Counted from the stretch's first letter, positions 5,976 through 16,523 are shown. The stretch is DNA of 64,000 bases from an uncultured Flavobacteriaceae bacterium (GCA_947502635.1 CANNAN010000002.1:1-64000), one strand, 5' to 3'. The notes: generated by a model not told the origin, from the letters alone. Numbers and translations are program-made.

Positions 5976-8018
5976 TTAATTGATGTCAATATCGTCTACG
6001 TATATGGTATAATTATCGGAACCATCCCCCGCTGTTCCATTGTCCATGATTAGTACCAGACTTGTGAACTCGATGTTTGTGTCAATTCCAGTAAAATCAA
6101 ACGTTAGTTCTTCCCATTGATTTGCAAGGGTGGTAGCCACTGGTATTTCAGCTGAAGCTATGGTATCTGGAAACGGTGTATCGTCTTCAAATTTCAATGT
6201 TAAAGTGAGTCCTTCTCTTGGTGACCATACTTTTGCGGTCACTGTAGTTGAATTTACGAATGAGAATGGTTGTGCTACTGAAATAACAGAACCGCCCCAA
6301 GTTTCACCTGCGTTTTTCACTAATTTCGCTACCATACTCGACGTATTGCCATTATTAGGATCCTGATCGGGGTTCGTTATTATGGAAATATCACCACCAT
6401 CAAAACTTCTTAAAGCCTGTTGTGGCTCGAAATTTAAAAATGACCTTGTTGAAATATCATCGACATAGATTGTATAATTATCAGTGCCATCTCCTGCTGT
6501 GCCATTGTCCATGATTAGTACAATGCTCGTGAAGTCTATATTTGTATCAATTCCAGTAAAATCAAAACTTAATTCTTCCCATTGATTTGCAACTGTCGTA
6601 GCCGCTACTATTTCAGCTGAAGCTATCGTATCTGGAAACGGTGTGTCGTCTTCAAATTTCAATGTTAAAGTAAGTCCTTCTCTTGGTGACCATACTTTTG
6701 CGGTCACTGTAGTTGAATTTACAAATGAGAATGGTTGTGCTACTGAAATCACAGAACCACCCCAAGTTTCACCTGCGTTTTTTACTAGTTTTGCAGCTGT
6801 ACTGGACGTATTACCATTATTAGGGTCTTGATCAGGGTTGGTGACTATAGAAATATCACCGCCATCAAATGATCTTAGCGTATAAGGTGTTTCAAAAGTA
6901 ATCGGTGTGGCACTTTCTCCCGTAAGAGGAGCTGCTTGCTTGATATTATCTACATAGAATGTCCAATCTGGACCTCCTGCGCCTTCTGTTCCGAGGTCAA
7001 AGATTAAAACGATATTTTGATACGCTTGTGCGGTGTCTATAGCACTTAAATCGAAAGTCACTTTTTCCCAATCGCTATTTCCAACCAATGTCACTTCACT
7101 CTCAAAGAAGATATTTTGAGGATCTGCGGGGTCTTCAACTTTAAACAAGAGTTTTCCGCCAGCTCTTGGAGACCAAACATCCATAGTTACTAGTTTTTTA
7201 GCACTAAAATCGATGGGTGCGGACATTTTAATTTGACTTCCGCCCCAAACTTGTCCAGCATTTTTTACAATTTTAGCTACTGTAGCAGAATTGTTATTTT
7301 CATCCACTTGCGGATTGTCTTCAACCGTTATAACGCCGCCATCAAAACCTAATAAAGCACCTGTATCTATAAATTCAAAATCAATAGGAAAATCTGTAGG
7401 TGAGGAAATGGTTATAACTTGAGTGATTTCAGCAGTTTCTGAACCCCCACTTAAAGCGACAACTCTAATGGTATAGTCTCCAACAGCAGGATACTCAAAA
7501 CTTACCGTTCCGTCTAACATTAAAGGTGTTGGTTCTTCATCTATTATGGATGTATCAAAAAACACAAGAAATGATGCTGCAAAGTCTGCAGTTGCAGAAA
7601 CATTTAATTTAAAAGGATTCGAAGCATCTATTTCTGCCGTAATAACCAAATTTTCTGGAGCTCTAAATGATACTACCAATTGTTGTGTTGTTTCTGTTTT
7701 TAAACCAGAAATACCAATGGCTTCGATTGTAATGGTGTATGTGCCTTCTGCATATATATGCTCTGTACTTTCTCCTTGATTTATGGCTGCTAATTCTTCT
7801 GTTCCATCGCCATAATTTACAATATAAGATACCGCATTTGTTGCGTTTGGTGTAATGGTTACCAAACCTGAATTATCTTTTGATAAATTCAATATCGCTG
7901 TAACATCTGCAGGAGCTACAACATCATCTAAATAACCTAAACTACGGTCATCATCGGTACAACTGGCAAAGACCAGTAAAAGTAAACCGATACTAAATAT
8001 ATATTTTAATGTTTTCAT
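5976..8018 (-). CDS. multi-module glycan-binding surface lipoprotein, 680 aa
   Basis: The signal peptide ends in LLLVFASC followed by TDDDR, so this is a lipoprotein with an acidic surface-export signal. Two PKD/Ig-like domains (about 35-115 and 120-210) are followed by three copies of a beta-sandwich module of about 150 residues (about 214-366, 373-526, 527-680). Each has SFDGG or GFDGG, a Lys-Asn-Ala-Gly then WGGS motif, VWSPR, and ends in IYVDDI or FYVDNI, the look of a carbohydrate-binding module. Copies 2 and 3 are nearly identical. It lies 14 bp after susD and takes the place of SusE, probably holding polysaccharide at the surface for SusCD. Confidence 0.82.
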   Translation of the reverse strand: MKTLKYIFSIGLLLLVFASCTDDDRSLGYLDDVVAPADVTAILNLSKDNSGLVTITPNATNAVSYIVNYGDGTEELAAINQGESTEHIYAEGTYTITIEAIGISGLKTETTQQLVVSFRAPENLVITAEIDASNPFKLNVSATADFAASFLVFFDTSIIDEEPTPLMLDGTVSFEYPAVGDYTIRVVALSGGSETAEITQVITISSPTDFPIDFEFIDTGALLGFDGGVITVEDNPQVDENNNSATVAKIVKNAGQVWGGSQIKMSAPIDFSAKKLVTMDVWSPRAGGKLLFKVEDPADPQNIFFESEVTLVGNSDWEKVTFDLSAIDTAQAYQNIVLIFDLGTEGAGGPDWTFYVDNIKQAAPLTGESATPITFETPYTLRSFDGGDISIVTNPDQDPNNGNTSSTAAKLVKNAGETWGGSVISVAQPFSFVNSTTVTAKVWSPREGLTLTLKFEDDTPFPDTIASAEIVAATTVANQWEELSFDFTGIDTNIDFTSIVLIMDNGTAGDGTDNYTIYVDDISTRSFLNFEPQQALRSFDGGDISIITNPDQDPNNGNTSSMVAKLVKNAGETWGGSVISVAQPFSFVNSTTVTAKVWSPREGLTLTLKFEDDTPFPDTIASAEIPVATTLANQWEELTFDFTGIDTNIEFTSLVLIMDNGTAGDGSDNYTIYVDDIDIN
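5979..6902. repeat. tandem near-identical module repeat inside the 680-aa gene
   Basis: The third module (about 5979-6440) and the second (about 6441-6902) share long identical stretches, for example around 6180-6300 and 6640-6760. The first module (about 6921-7379) is clearly related in protein but diverged in DNA. This indicates a recent duplication or ongoing gene conversion. Confidence 0.85.
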
Positions 8019-8032
8019 GTTTATGATTTTTT

Positions 8033-9502
8033 TTAGTAATTAGGATTTTGTTCCCATATGTTCCCTGCCAATTGAATTTCAATTGAGGGTATTGGAAAGA
8101 CTTCATGTTTTCCAGAAACAAATCCATTTATTTCAGTTGCTGCTCTACCTGTTCTTACCAAATCGAAGAAACGGTGACCCTCCCCAACTAACTCTACCCG
8201 ACGTTCGTTATATATATCGTTCGTTAAGTTTGTGCCAGATGTAGTAACATCTGATAATGTAGCTCTAGTTCTTACTCTATTAAGGTAAGCCCTTGCTCGA
8301 TCATCACTTATACTTCCTCTATTTAAAGCTTCTGCAGCCATTAATAGTACATCGGCAAAACGAATGGCTCTATAATTATTTGGATTGGTTAAATTCGCAT
8401 CTCCCGTGTTTAAATCGCCTTGACGTGCTATATATTTTCTGTTATAATATCCTGTATGCTCAAAACCTTCTTTAAAACCAGCGCCTGTTTCTGTTGCCCA
8501 AGCATTGATATCTAATATGGAATATTCTAAACGAATATCTCCTGCTTCAAATGCGTCTACCGCTTCTTGAGTTGGCACATTGAAACTAAATCCAGATTCA
8601 AATAAGGTACCATCATAGTTTCTTATACCATTAAACCCAACAGCGACATTCCCTTCACTACATTGTAAACAGTCAAAACTTCCTCCTTCTTCATCGGTAT
8701 ATTGTACTTCGAAAACAGACTCTATATTATTTTCATTATCGTTTTCAAACATGGTATTGGCTATTTCTGTAGGGAGTAAATCTAAAGGTATGGATGGCGC
8801 ACTATCAATAAGGCTCTCTAAAACAGTTGCCGAATCTGAAAATTTATCTTGATACAAATAAACCTTACCTAATAAAGCTTGTGCTGCTGCCTTCGTTACT
8901 CTCCCTTTTTGTGCTTGCGTATTGGGTAAATTTGATACTGCAAATGTTAAATCGTCCTCTATTAAAGCGTAAACATCTGCTTTTGGGGATTTATCAATTC
9001 CTGATTCTTCACCAAATTGAACTCTTTTATCTATAATTAATGGGATGTCGCCAAACCATTTTACGAGTTCAAAATAATAATAGGCTCTTAAAAATTTTGT
9101 TTGAGCGAGTACGTTATTTTTATTAGGAAAATCTGTTTTATCTTGAAACTCCAATATGTAGTTCGCTCTACTAACGCCGCCATACATCCAAGTCCAAATG
9201 TCTCTTAATTGTGCATTTACAGGTGTATGTATCATATCATCAATTTCTTGAATTCCAGGGACGTCTGTTGCACTTTCTCCTCCTGCCAACGTATTATCTG
9301 ATGCTATTTCGCCAAGCATGACATTTAAATAGGTTGATTGCAATACATCGTAAGTTCCAATTAATGCGTCTTGGTAATCTTGTTCTGAATTAAAAAATTC
9401 ATTTGATATTTCATTTGGAGATGCCACATCAACAAAATCGTCACTACATGATGTTATTAAAACAAGGACGATTAAGATATTTTTGATTTTAAATTTTTTC
9501 AT
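8033..9502 (-). CDS. susD: SusD/RagB family nutrient-binding outer-membrane lipoprotein
   Basis: The lid protein that captures oligosaccharides over the SusC pore. The signal peptide ends in LVLITSC followed by SDDF, which matches the Flavobacterium surface-lipoprotein export signal. The N-terminal TPR-like part contains FNSEQDYQDALIGTYD and RAYYYFELVKWFGDIPLI; the C-terminal SusD signature is AYLNRVRTRA then YNERRVELVGEGHRFFDLVR. Length (489 aa) is typical. It follows susC by 9 bp, as expected for a paired complex. Confidence 0.95.
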   Translation of the reverse strand: MKKFKIKNILIVLVLITSCSDDFVDVASPNEISNEFFNSEQDYQDALIGTYDVLQSTYLNVMLGEIASDNTLAGGESATDVPGIQEIDDMIHTPVNAQLRDIWTWMYGGVSRANYILEFQDKTDFPNKNNVLAQTKFLRAYYYFELVKWFGDIPLIIDKRVQFGEESGIDKSPKADVYALIEDDLTFAVSNLPNTQAQKGRVTKAAAQALLGKVYLYQDKFSDSATVLESLIDSAPSIPLDLLPTEIANTMFENDNENNIESVFEVQYTDEEGGSFDCLQCSEGNVAVGFNGIRNYDGTLFESGFSFNVPTQEAVDAFEAGDIRLEYSILDINAWATETGAGFKEGFEHTGYYNRKYIARQGDLNTGDANLTNPNNYRAIRFADVLLMAAEALNRGSISDDRARAYLNRVRTRATLSDVTTSGTNLTNDIYNERRVELVGEGHRFFDLVRTGRAATEINGFVSGKHEVFPIPSIEIQLAGNIWEQNPNY

Positions 9503-9511
9503 AATACCAGT

Positions 9512-12500
9512 TTAAATTTTTAAATTAACACCTAATAAGAATGTACTTGCGCTAGGATAAAAACCCTGGTCTATACCGCCACCAATAGGAGCTCCTGTAG
9601 AAGCTGTTGGATCGTAACCTCTATATTCGGTTAAAGTCACCAAATTACTTGCGGAGACGTATAGTCGTAGCTTACTTATTTTAGAATTCTCAAGAGTTTT
9701 GTCTGAGAAACTATAACCAAGTTGTACATTCTGCAATCGAATAAAAGACCCATCTTCTACAAAATAATCTGAAAATAAGGTGTTTGATGTCGCTGCTGTA
9801 GTTACTCTGGGTGTTGTGTTTGTCGTACCTTCTCCTTTCCAACGATCTAAGAAATATGTTGGTTTGTTAACTAAATTTTGATTTCTTTCATAATTACGAA
9901 CAATGTCGTTACCAATAGAGGCAAACGCATAGGCTGCAAAATCGAAGTTTTTATAATCTAAAGATATATTCAGGCCCATAGTGGCGTCTGGTATAGGGTC
10001 TCCAAGGTTTACTCTATCATCACCATTTATTACACCATCGCTATTTTGATCAACAAATCTTAAATCACCTATTTGTGGTGGGTTTGTTGCGGTTGGTACG
10101 GCATTATTAAATTCGTCCTGATTTTGGATGATGCCATCTGTTTGTAAACCGTAGAAAAAACCTATTGGGAAGCCTGCCTCCATTCTTGAAGGTGGAAATT
10201 CTTGTCCAACACCAAAGGAACCTCCTTCAACAAAGCCACCATCATTACTTACTGAAATAACTTCGTTATCTAGAGTCGTAACATTATACCTGATACTAAA
10301 TTTAAAATTATCATTAAAATTATCAGAATAACCAATGGCGAACTCTAATCCTGTATTCTCAACAATTCCTGCGTTAACAAATGGAGGTGCCGATCCTGGT
10401 GCCGATGCTCCTAATATACCAGACACTTGAGGTTGTACTAATAGGTCTTCTGTTCTCTTATTAAAATAATCTATTGTAATATCTACTTTATTGTTTAAAA
10501 TCCGAGCATCTAGTCCTATATCTAAGGTTTTTTGTTTTTCCCATTTAATTTCTGGATTAGCAAGGCCGCCTATAGATGAACCAAAAACTAACAAATCATT
10601 AAACGTATAGGTTGCCTCACCATCATTAAGTGAAACAAATTTGTAATCTGGAATTCTATCGTTACCCAAAACCCCATAGGAGGCTCTAAACTTAAGTAAA
10701 TCGAAAACTTTGCTGTCTGATAAAAAATCCTCATCGGAAGCTACCCAGCCAACAGATCCTGAAGGGAAAAATCCAAATCTATTATTTGGTGCAAACTTGG
10801 TTGAACCATCACGCCTAATTACGGCTGATATTAAATATTTTCCTTTATAATCATATTGAACTCTGGCGAAGTAGGACAGTAATCTTGAATCGAACGTGGC
10901 ATTTCTTCCTAATGCTTGATTAATATTTTCAACATCAGATGCCTGTTCAATGGATGCGTTTATAACATTATTATCTATAATATCAAAGCCTTTAAGTCCT
11001 GTAAACTCTCCTGTAGTTTTAAATACAGATGTTCCTAATAGAACATTTAGATTATGAATGTCGTTAAACTTATTTTCGTACTTAATAAAAGCATCAAAGG
11101 TATAATCTCTGAAATAATCTAGGTTTTCAGAAACTTCACTTCTATCGTTATTAAATACTTTTCCGCTTCCATAATTAACTATAGGTCTAAATATTTTAGA
11201 AGATACTTCGGAATAATTAAATTGAATATTAGATTGCACCGTAAAATGTTCTAAGAAGTTATAGGATAGTCCAGCATTGCCACTTAGCTTCATAACTTTA
11301 CCTCTATCATAGGTATTCGCCATTTGCGCTATGGGGTTTATGACTTCATTACCTAAGCCTTCTGCAATTGTAAAGGCACCAGTTTCATCTCTAACGCCTT
11401 TGGTAGGATCCATATTTAAGGCATTAAATAACACAGAACCCAAGTCATTTTCAAGAAGGTTTCTTTTATTCGTTCTCATTAAAGTTAGACCCGAGGTGAG
11501 TTTAAAGTTCTCAAGGATATCCAAGTTGTAGGTAGCAGCGTTTGTAAAACGTGTAAAGTTTGATTTATTACCGCCAACAATTCCATCTTGTGTTAAGAAC
11601 GATCCGCTATAAGAATATGACGATTTTTCACCACCACCTTTTAGCAAAATACTATGGTTTTGTATGGGGGCGTTTTCAAATACTTCATCTTGCCAATCTG
11701 TTCCTTGACCCAAAATGGATAAATCTTGAAAAGGAGGTTGGCTCCCGCCAGAGGCAAATGCTTCATTTATTACTACAGCGTATTCTGTAGCATTAAGTAC
11801 AGGTATTTTACGTGTTGTTTGTTGAAAACCACCATAGGCGCTATATTCTACTGTTAAAGGCATGTTTTGGCGTCCCTTTTTGGTGGTTATTAAAATAACG
11901 CCATTGGCTGCTCTTACACCATAAATACCCGCGGTTGCATCCTTAAGGATGTTCATACTTTCAATGTCGCTCGGGTTTATAACACTTAAGTCTTCAATAA
12001 CATTACCATCAACTAAAATTAAGGGTCTGCTATCGCCGTTTGTAGAAACACCCCTAATACTAATAGTTGCTGCACCACCTGGTGAACCAGACTGAGAGGT
12101 TATATTAACCCCTGCCACTTGCCCTTGTAGCGCTTGTTCAACTCGTGTTGGTTTAAGTGCTTCAATGGTTTCTGCTCCTAAAACAGAAACAGCGCCTGTA
12201 ATTTCTTTTTTGGTTTGTGTACCATAACCAATTACGACGATCTCGTCTAATTGGGCAAGGTCTTCTTCCAATTGGATCGTTAAATTAGAAGCATCGGTAA
12301 CAACAAGTTCTTTTGTTATATAACCAATGTAACTAAATGACAGCGTAGTCCCTATTTCAATATTGGTAATTGTAAAGTTACCATCAAAATCTGTTGCTGT
12401 TCCTTTTGCTGTGTTTTTGACAAGTACATTGGCTCCAGGTATGGGAAATCCAGTACTGTCTTGAACATTTCCACTTATGTCTACACTTTGCGCACCAGAG

Positions 12501-12547
12501 TACGTAAAAAAGAATAAGGTTAAAATTTTAAAGAGAGTTTGTCTCAT
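9512..12547 (-). CDS. susC: SusC/RagA family TonB-linked outer-membrane transporter
   Basis: TonB-dependent barrel importing the captured glycan fragments. A signal peptide (about 1-20) is followed by a carboxypeptidase-regulatory-like domain (about 23-100, SGNVQDSTGFPIPGANVLVK), the plug (about 105-225, with LILVDGNVIEDLSVINPSDI and AANGVILITTKKG), then the 22-strand barrel ending in a terminal hydrophobic strand FLLGVNLKI. At 1011 aa it is full length. First gene of the susC-susD-lipoprotein-lipoprotein operon; about 230 bp separate it from the regulator upstream. I could not assign a promoter there with confidence. Confidence 0.96.
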   Translation of the reverse strand: MRQTLFKILTLFFFTYSGAQSVDISGNVQDSTGFPIPGANVLVKNTAKGTATDFDGNFTITNIEIGTTLSFSYIGYITKELVVTDASNLTIQLEEDLAQLDEIVVIGYGTQTKKEITGAVSVLGAETIEALKPTRVEQALQGQVAGVNITSQSGSPGGAATISIRGVSTNGDSRPLILVDGNVIEDLSVINPSDIESMNILKDATAGIYGVRAANGVILITTKKGRQNMPLTVEYSAYGGFQQTTRKIPVLNATEYAVVINEAFASGGSQPPFQDLSILGQGTDWQDEVFENAPIQNHSILLKGGGEKSSYSYSGSFLTQDGIVGGNKSNFTRFTNAATYNLDILENFKLTSGLTLMRTNKRNLLENDLGSVLFNALNMDPTKGVRDETGAFTIAEGLGNEVINPIAQMANTYDRGKVMKLSGNAGLSYNFLEHFTVQSNIQFNYSEVSSKIFRPIVNYGSGKVFNNDRSEVSENLDYFRDYTFDAFIKYENKFNDIHNLNVLLGTSVFKTTGEFTGLKGFDIIDNNVINASIEQASDVENINQALGRNATFDSRLLSYFARVQYDYKGKYLISAVIRRDGSTKFAPNNRFGFFPSGSVGWVASDEDFLSDSKVFDLLKFRASYGVLGNDRIPDYKFVSLNDGEATYTFNDLLVFGSSIGGLANPEIKWEKQKTLDIGLDARILNNKVDITIDYFNKRTEDLLVQPQVSGILGASAPGSAPPFVNAGIVENTGLEFAIGYSDNFNDNFKFSIRYNVTTLDNEVISVSNDGGFVEGGSFGVGQEFPPSRMEAGFPIGFFYGLQTDGIIQNQDEFNNAVPTATNPPQIGDLRFVDQNSDGVINGDDRVNLGDPIPDATMGLNISLDYKNFDFAAYAFASIGNDIVRNYERNQNLVNKPTYFLDRWKGEGTTNTTPRVTTAATSNTLFSDYFVEDGSFIRLQNVQLGYSFSDKTLENSKISKLRLYVSASNLVTLTEYRGYDPTASTGAPIGGGIDQGFYPSASTFLLGVNLKI

Positions 12548-12778
12548 TTTTAGTTTAGTTTTTTAGTTTTAGTAAAGCTAGCTAGAGTCTTTATTGTATC
12601 CTTATTTTAAACCCCAACAAAAAACATACATGGCAAAAAAAACGGTAGTTTAATGCTAAAACTTTATTATTTACAGGGCTTTTCTAAGAAATTATTTTTT
12701 TGAACCCTTTTTCTTAAAGGTACGAAAATACATCTATGTTGTAGTGTTGTATAGGTTAAAAAATAAAATGTTGTATGC

Positions 12779-15583
12779 CTATATCTCTAAAATATAGTCT
12801 GTCAAGCTAGATTCATGGGGCAAATTCATTTTTTTTCGAAGTCTGTAACGTTTAACTTCTACACTTCTAGGGGATATGTTAAGGAGTGGTGCAATTTCTT
12901 TTGATGATAAATTGAGTCTTAGGTAAGCACATAATCTCAAATCGTTTGAAGTAAGAGCAGGATGCTCTATTTTTATCTTTTTAAGGAAGTCTTTATCTGC
13001 ATTATTAAAAGCTTCTTCAAAAACATGCCAATCATCTGTATTGTTTATATTTCTGTCAATTATCTTAATAACATGTTTTATATTATTAATATCATTAACA
13101 TTTTGTAATTCCTTTTTTATGTTATTTAAAAACTCATTCTTTTTGATTAAACTCATTGTTGAGATACCCAATTCACGGTTTTTGTTATCAATGTCTTGCC
13201 TTAATTTTTCATTATTAAAACGCATGAATTGTTGTTTGTTTTCTAACTCTTTCAATTCAAGTTCCCGTTTGGTTTTTTGCAATAATGCTTCTCTTTGCTT
13301 TCTGTAATAGCGTTTATAAATATGGTGCATCATTAATGAAAACAGCAAAACTAAGATTACATATGCCGATATCATTAATTTTGAAAGGAACCAGGGCCTT
13401 TCAATATTAAAACTATAGGACGCCACATTTTTAGTCAGGGTATTACCTACTTTGGCTCTAACATTAAAAACATAATCGCCGTAAGGTAAATTTTCGAATA
13501 GTGTATTCGACTTAGCAGACCAATCGCTCCAATTAGGATACATACCTTTTAATTGGTATTGATATTCTGTGTCGAGGTATTTTTCAAATTTTGCAACACT
13601 AAACATGAATTCTATATTGTTGTCTGGATTTGCAAAGACTCCATAAAGATTTTTGTTTACAATTTCTGGGCTTGTAGCTATGCTGTGTTTTGTTATTGAA
13701 TTAATTGAAATATTATAAGACTTAATAGCTATTTTATCTAAATCTATGACAATAAAACCTCTTGAGGTTCCTATTAAATATTTTTGATTATCAAGATGGA
13801 TTATGTTTTCGTAACCAGTTAAACCTCGAGGTAATGATTTAGAAAAAGGGATTTTATTGACCTTTGGAATATTGCTTAATTTGCCAGGGGATATGTAATT
13901 TAAATCCTTTTTAGAAAAGCACCATAAGGTATTTGTCTTTTCATTAAATTTAAGCCTCCCAGATGTATAATCCTCTTTTGTAAATAAAGTGCTTAAAATA
14001 GTGTCTTTTAGGAATTTATTAGTTTCTGTATGGTATTTTAAGACGCCTTCTTTATAGGTATATAATAAGTCATTATTATATTTAATAATACTAGAGTTTA
14101 TTTCTTTATTGAGGTCTGGATCTTTTTCAATGCTTAGAACTTTTTTAAAATCGTTATCTGCATCAATTTTAAAAACACCTTTGTATTCATGGCTAACAAA
14201 GATTTGATTATTATAAATTTCAAAAAATTTACTTGAGAGATTAAACCCTTCTATTTTATTTCTGAAGACCCAAGTCCCATTAATTTTCTGAAGAACATAT
14301 AGTCCATCATAGTTCCCTTGTAATAATAAATCTGTTTTATCTATTGATTTTATATTCCAGGTGCCTTGTTGTATGCCTTTAATTTTGGTTCCTGTATGGT
14401 TGTTTATAATTGAGGTTCCTGTATCGTGTCCACAAAACAAGGTATTGTCTATTATGGTTAAACACCAAACGGCTTCTTGGATACCTTCAACATGTTTAAA
14501 ATCTTCTAAGCCTTCTAAGCGCTTGTAAAACAACCCTTGATTGGTTCCTAAGTATAAATTATCATTAAAAACAGAAGCTGTATATATGGTTCCTATTTTT
14601 CCTTCTTCATCTGTATAAACACTAAACGGTGATTTAACATTTATACAATTAATACCATTTTCTAAGGCTAACCAGATATTATTTTCAGCATCTTCAAAAA
14701 CCCCATGAACGGTGTTATTACTTAATCCATGAAACGTATTTATATTATAATCTATGATACCATCTGGTGTTAGATGCAATATGCCGTTAGATCTGGTTCC
14801 TAAGATAAAACTATGGTCTTTTAGTTGAATACTGCGAAACACACTCACTTCAGATAGTCTTTTGTTTGCAGTGATATTCCATTTAGAAAGATTTCCATTC
14901 TTTAAAACATAAAATCCGTTATTTTCTGTTTCTATTAAAAGATGACCGTTTTTATTGAAAATATTGACCAGTCTGTTTTCTTTAAGAATTATATTATCAG
15001 AAACGAGTTTTGATTCACCGTTCTCGATCTTGTAAATACCATCTTTGGTCTTCTGATAATAGATCGTTTCATCAACTTTAAATATTTTGTAGATAATAGT
15101 TTCAGAATCAATAATGCTATAGGAATCATTCCTTTTATTGTAAATATAAACCCTCTTTAAAGATTGAAATAATATATAGTCATCTACACTTATGATGTTC
15201 CAGAATTCTTCATCTTCTAAAAAATCTACTTTTAATTTTTTAGATAACGATGTGTAATACAGCAATCCGAATTCATTTCTTTGCCAATACCCAAATTCTC
15301 TATTACTACCAGTATATATTAAGTTGTCTATGACGTTAACAGATCGAATAATGGTTTCATTTGGCGATGCATATAATTGCCAATTAGCGCCGTTAAATTC
15401 AAGTAAGCCTTTGTTGTTCGCTACGTAGATATAATTTTCTTCAGATTGAGAAATGGACCAATTTTGAGTTTCGGCACCATAATCTTTTGATGAAAAAATT
15501 TCAATAGGAGGGTGCTCTTGTGCATGTAGAAAACTACATGACAAAAAAAGTATATTGAATAATAAAAAACCGAGTCGCCCCAA
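12779..15583 (-). CDS. Y_Y_Y-domain sensor with LuxR-type DNA-binding domain
   Basis: Probable one-protein transmembrane regulator of the adjacent SusCD operon. Order: signal peptide (about 1-21), a periplasmic beta-propeller of repeated ligand-binding blades (about 25-680), a triple-tyrosine domain (about 685-745, YQYQLKGMYPNWSDWS...LPYGDYVFNVRA), one membrane helix (about 750-775), a coiled coil (about 780-850) and a C-terminal LuxR/GerE helix-turn-helix (about 870-930, LRLNLSSKEIAPLLNISPRS). It lacks a histidine kinase or receiver domain, so signalling must go straight from propeller to DNA-binding domain, unlike classic hybrid two-component systems. Same strand as the operon, 231 bp upstream. 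Confidence 0.88.
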   Translation of the reverse strand: MGRLGFLLFNILFLSCSFLHAQEHPPIEIFSSKDYGAETQNWSISQSEENYIYVANNKGLLEFNGANWQLYASPNETIIRSVNVIDNLIYTGSNREFGYWQRNEFGLLYYTSLSKKLKVDFLEDEEFWNIISVDDYILFQSLKRVYIYNKRNDSYSIIDSETIIYKIFKVDETIYYQKTKDGIYKIENGESKLVSDNIILKENRLVNIFNKNGHLLIETENNGFYVLKNGNLSKWNITANKRLSEVSVFRSIQLKDHSFILGTRSNGILHLTPDGIIDYNINTFHGLSNNTVHGVFEDAENNIWLALENGINCINVKSPFSVYTDEEGKIGTIYTASVFNDNLYLGTNQGLFYKRLEGLEDFKHVEGIQEAVWCLTIIDNTLFCGHDTGTSIINNHTGTKIKGIQQGTWNIKSIDKTDLLLQGNYDGLYVLQKINGTWVFRNKIEGFNLSSKFFEIYNNQIFVSHEYKGVFKIDADNDFKKVLSIEKDPDLNKEINSSIIKYNNDLLYTYKEGVLKYHTETNKFLKDTILSTLFTKEDYTSGRLKFNEKTNTLWCFSKKDLNYISPGKLSNIPKVNKIPFSKSLPRGLTGYENIIHLDNQKYLIGTSRGFIVIDLDKIAIKSYNISINSITKHSIATSPEIVNKNLYGVFANPDNNIEFMFSVAKFEKYLDTEYQYQLKGMYPNWSDWSAKSNTLFENLPYGDYVFNVRAKVGNTLTKNVASYSFNIERPWFLSKLMISAYVILVLLFSLMMHHIYKRYYRKQREALLQKTKRELELKELENKQQFMRFNNEKLRQDIDNKNRELGISTMSLIKKNEFLNNIKKELQNVNDINNIKHVIKIIDRNINNTDDWHVFEEAFNNADKDFLKKIKIEHPALTSNDLRLCAYLRLNLSSKEIAPLLNISPRSVEVKRYRLRKKMNLPHESSLTDYILEI

Positions 15584-15830
15584 AAATCATGAATTGTTGT
15601 ATTACTAAGATACTAAAAATAAAGCTTGTAAGAGATGTTGTATGGTTTTTGTATGGGTTAAATGCGAATTATTAATTAACAAAATAGATTACAACATCTG
15701 CTGTCTGGACATATTTCTTTTTCATTTGACTTTTAAACTTAGCTGGTAATAGTTTGTAACTGTGCATTTACTCAACGTAACAAATTGTCTATTATCTCGT
15801 CATCTAAATATAACTTTAAAAGTATAAAAG

Positions 15831-16523
15831 ATGTATTCAAATAAAAAAATGGGAAGGTTTGCGGGTTTACTTTTTTTAATTCTTGCTGTTACTGGAATCT
15901 TTGCCGAGTTTTTCGTTCGTCAAAAGTTTTATGTGCCTAATAACCTAACAGCTACGGCTCAAAATATAATTGAAAATGAATGGTTGTTTCGTCTTGGTTT
16001 TGTGAGTGATTTGGTGATGTCTACCATGTTTTTTTTCTATGCATATGTTCTATATCTCATTTTTAAACCTGTAAATAAAACGATGTCATTATTTTTATTA
16101 TTATGTGTGGTAATTTCTGTTGCTATGTTTTGTCAGAATGCATTAAATCAGTTTTCAGCTTTAGAATTACTAGTAAATAAGGATTATTCAGCGGCGTTTA
16201 AACCAGAGCAATTGCAGGTTTTATCTATGTTTTTTCAAAACATTCATACTAAGGGTTATTTTGTAAATCAGATATTTTATGGAATGTACCTATTTCCTTT
16301 GGGTTATATGATTGTAAAATCGGGTATTGTACCTAAAATACTTGGTGTTTTTTTAATATTAGGTTGCATTGGAGATTTGATCGATTTTGTTGTATTTTTT
16401 CTTTTTCCAAATACAGAATCGGTTATATTAGAGAACATCACCATTCCTGCAGATATTGGAGAAATTTCACTTTGCCTTTGGCTTTTAATAATGGGAGTTA
16501 GGAGTTATAAATTAAGTGATTGA
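15831..16523 (+). CDS. DUF4386 family membrane protein
   Basis: About seven hydrophobic helices over 230 residues, beginning MGRFAGLLFLILAVTGIFAE after a short leader, which is the start of the DUF4386 family as I recall it. Further family-like features are the IFYGMYLFPLGYMIVKSG and PKILGVFLILGCIGDL segments near the C-terminus. The function of the family is unknown. It stands alone, divergent from the Sus-locus regulator across a 247-bp gap, and is followed by decayed DNA. Confidence 0.85.
   Translation: MYSNKKMGRFAGLLFLILAVTGIFAEFFVRQKFYVPNNLTATAQNIIENEWLFRLGFVSDLVMSTMFFFYAYVLYLIFKPVNKTMSLFLLLCVVISVAMFCQNALNQFSALELLVNKDYSAAFKPEQLQVLSMFFQNIHTKGYFVNQIFYGMYLFPLGYMIVKSGIVPKILGVFLILGCIGDLIDFVVFFLFPNTESVILENITIPADIGEISLCLWLLIMGVRSYKLSD

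Noticed and set aside
11331-11790. Plus-strand open frames inside susC
   Set aside because: They are antisense frames within a well-supported long coding region.
12548-12778. A susC promoter in the 230-bp gap
   Set aside because: Several TTTG and T-rich stretches exist but none combine with a TAnnTTTG box at proper spacing.
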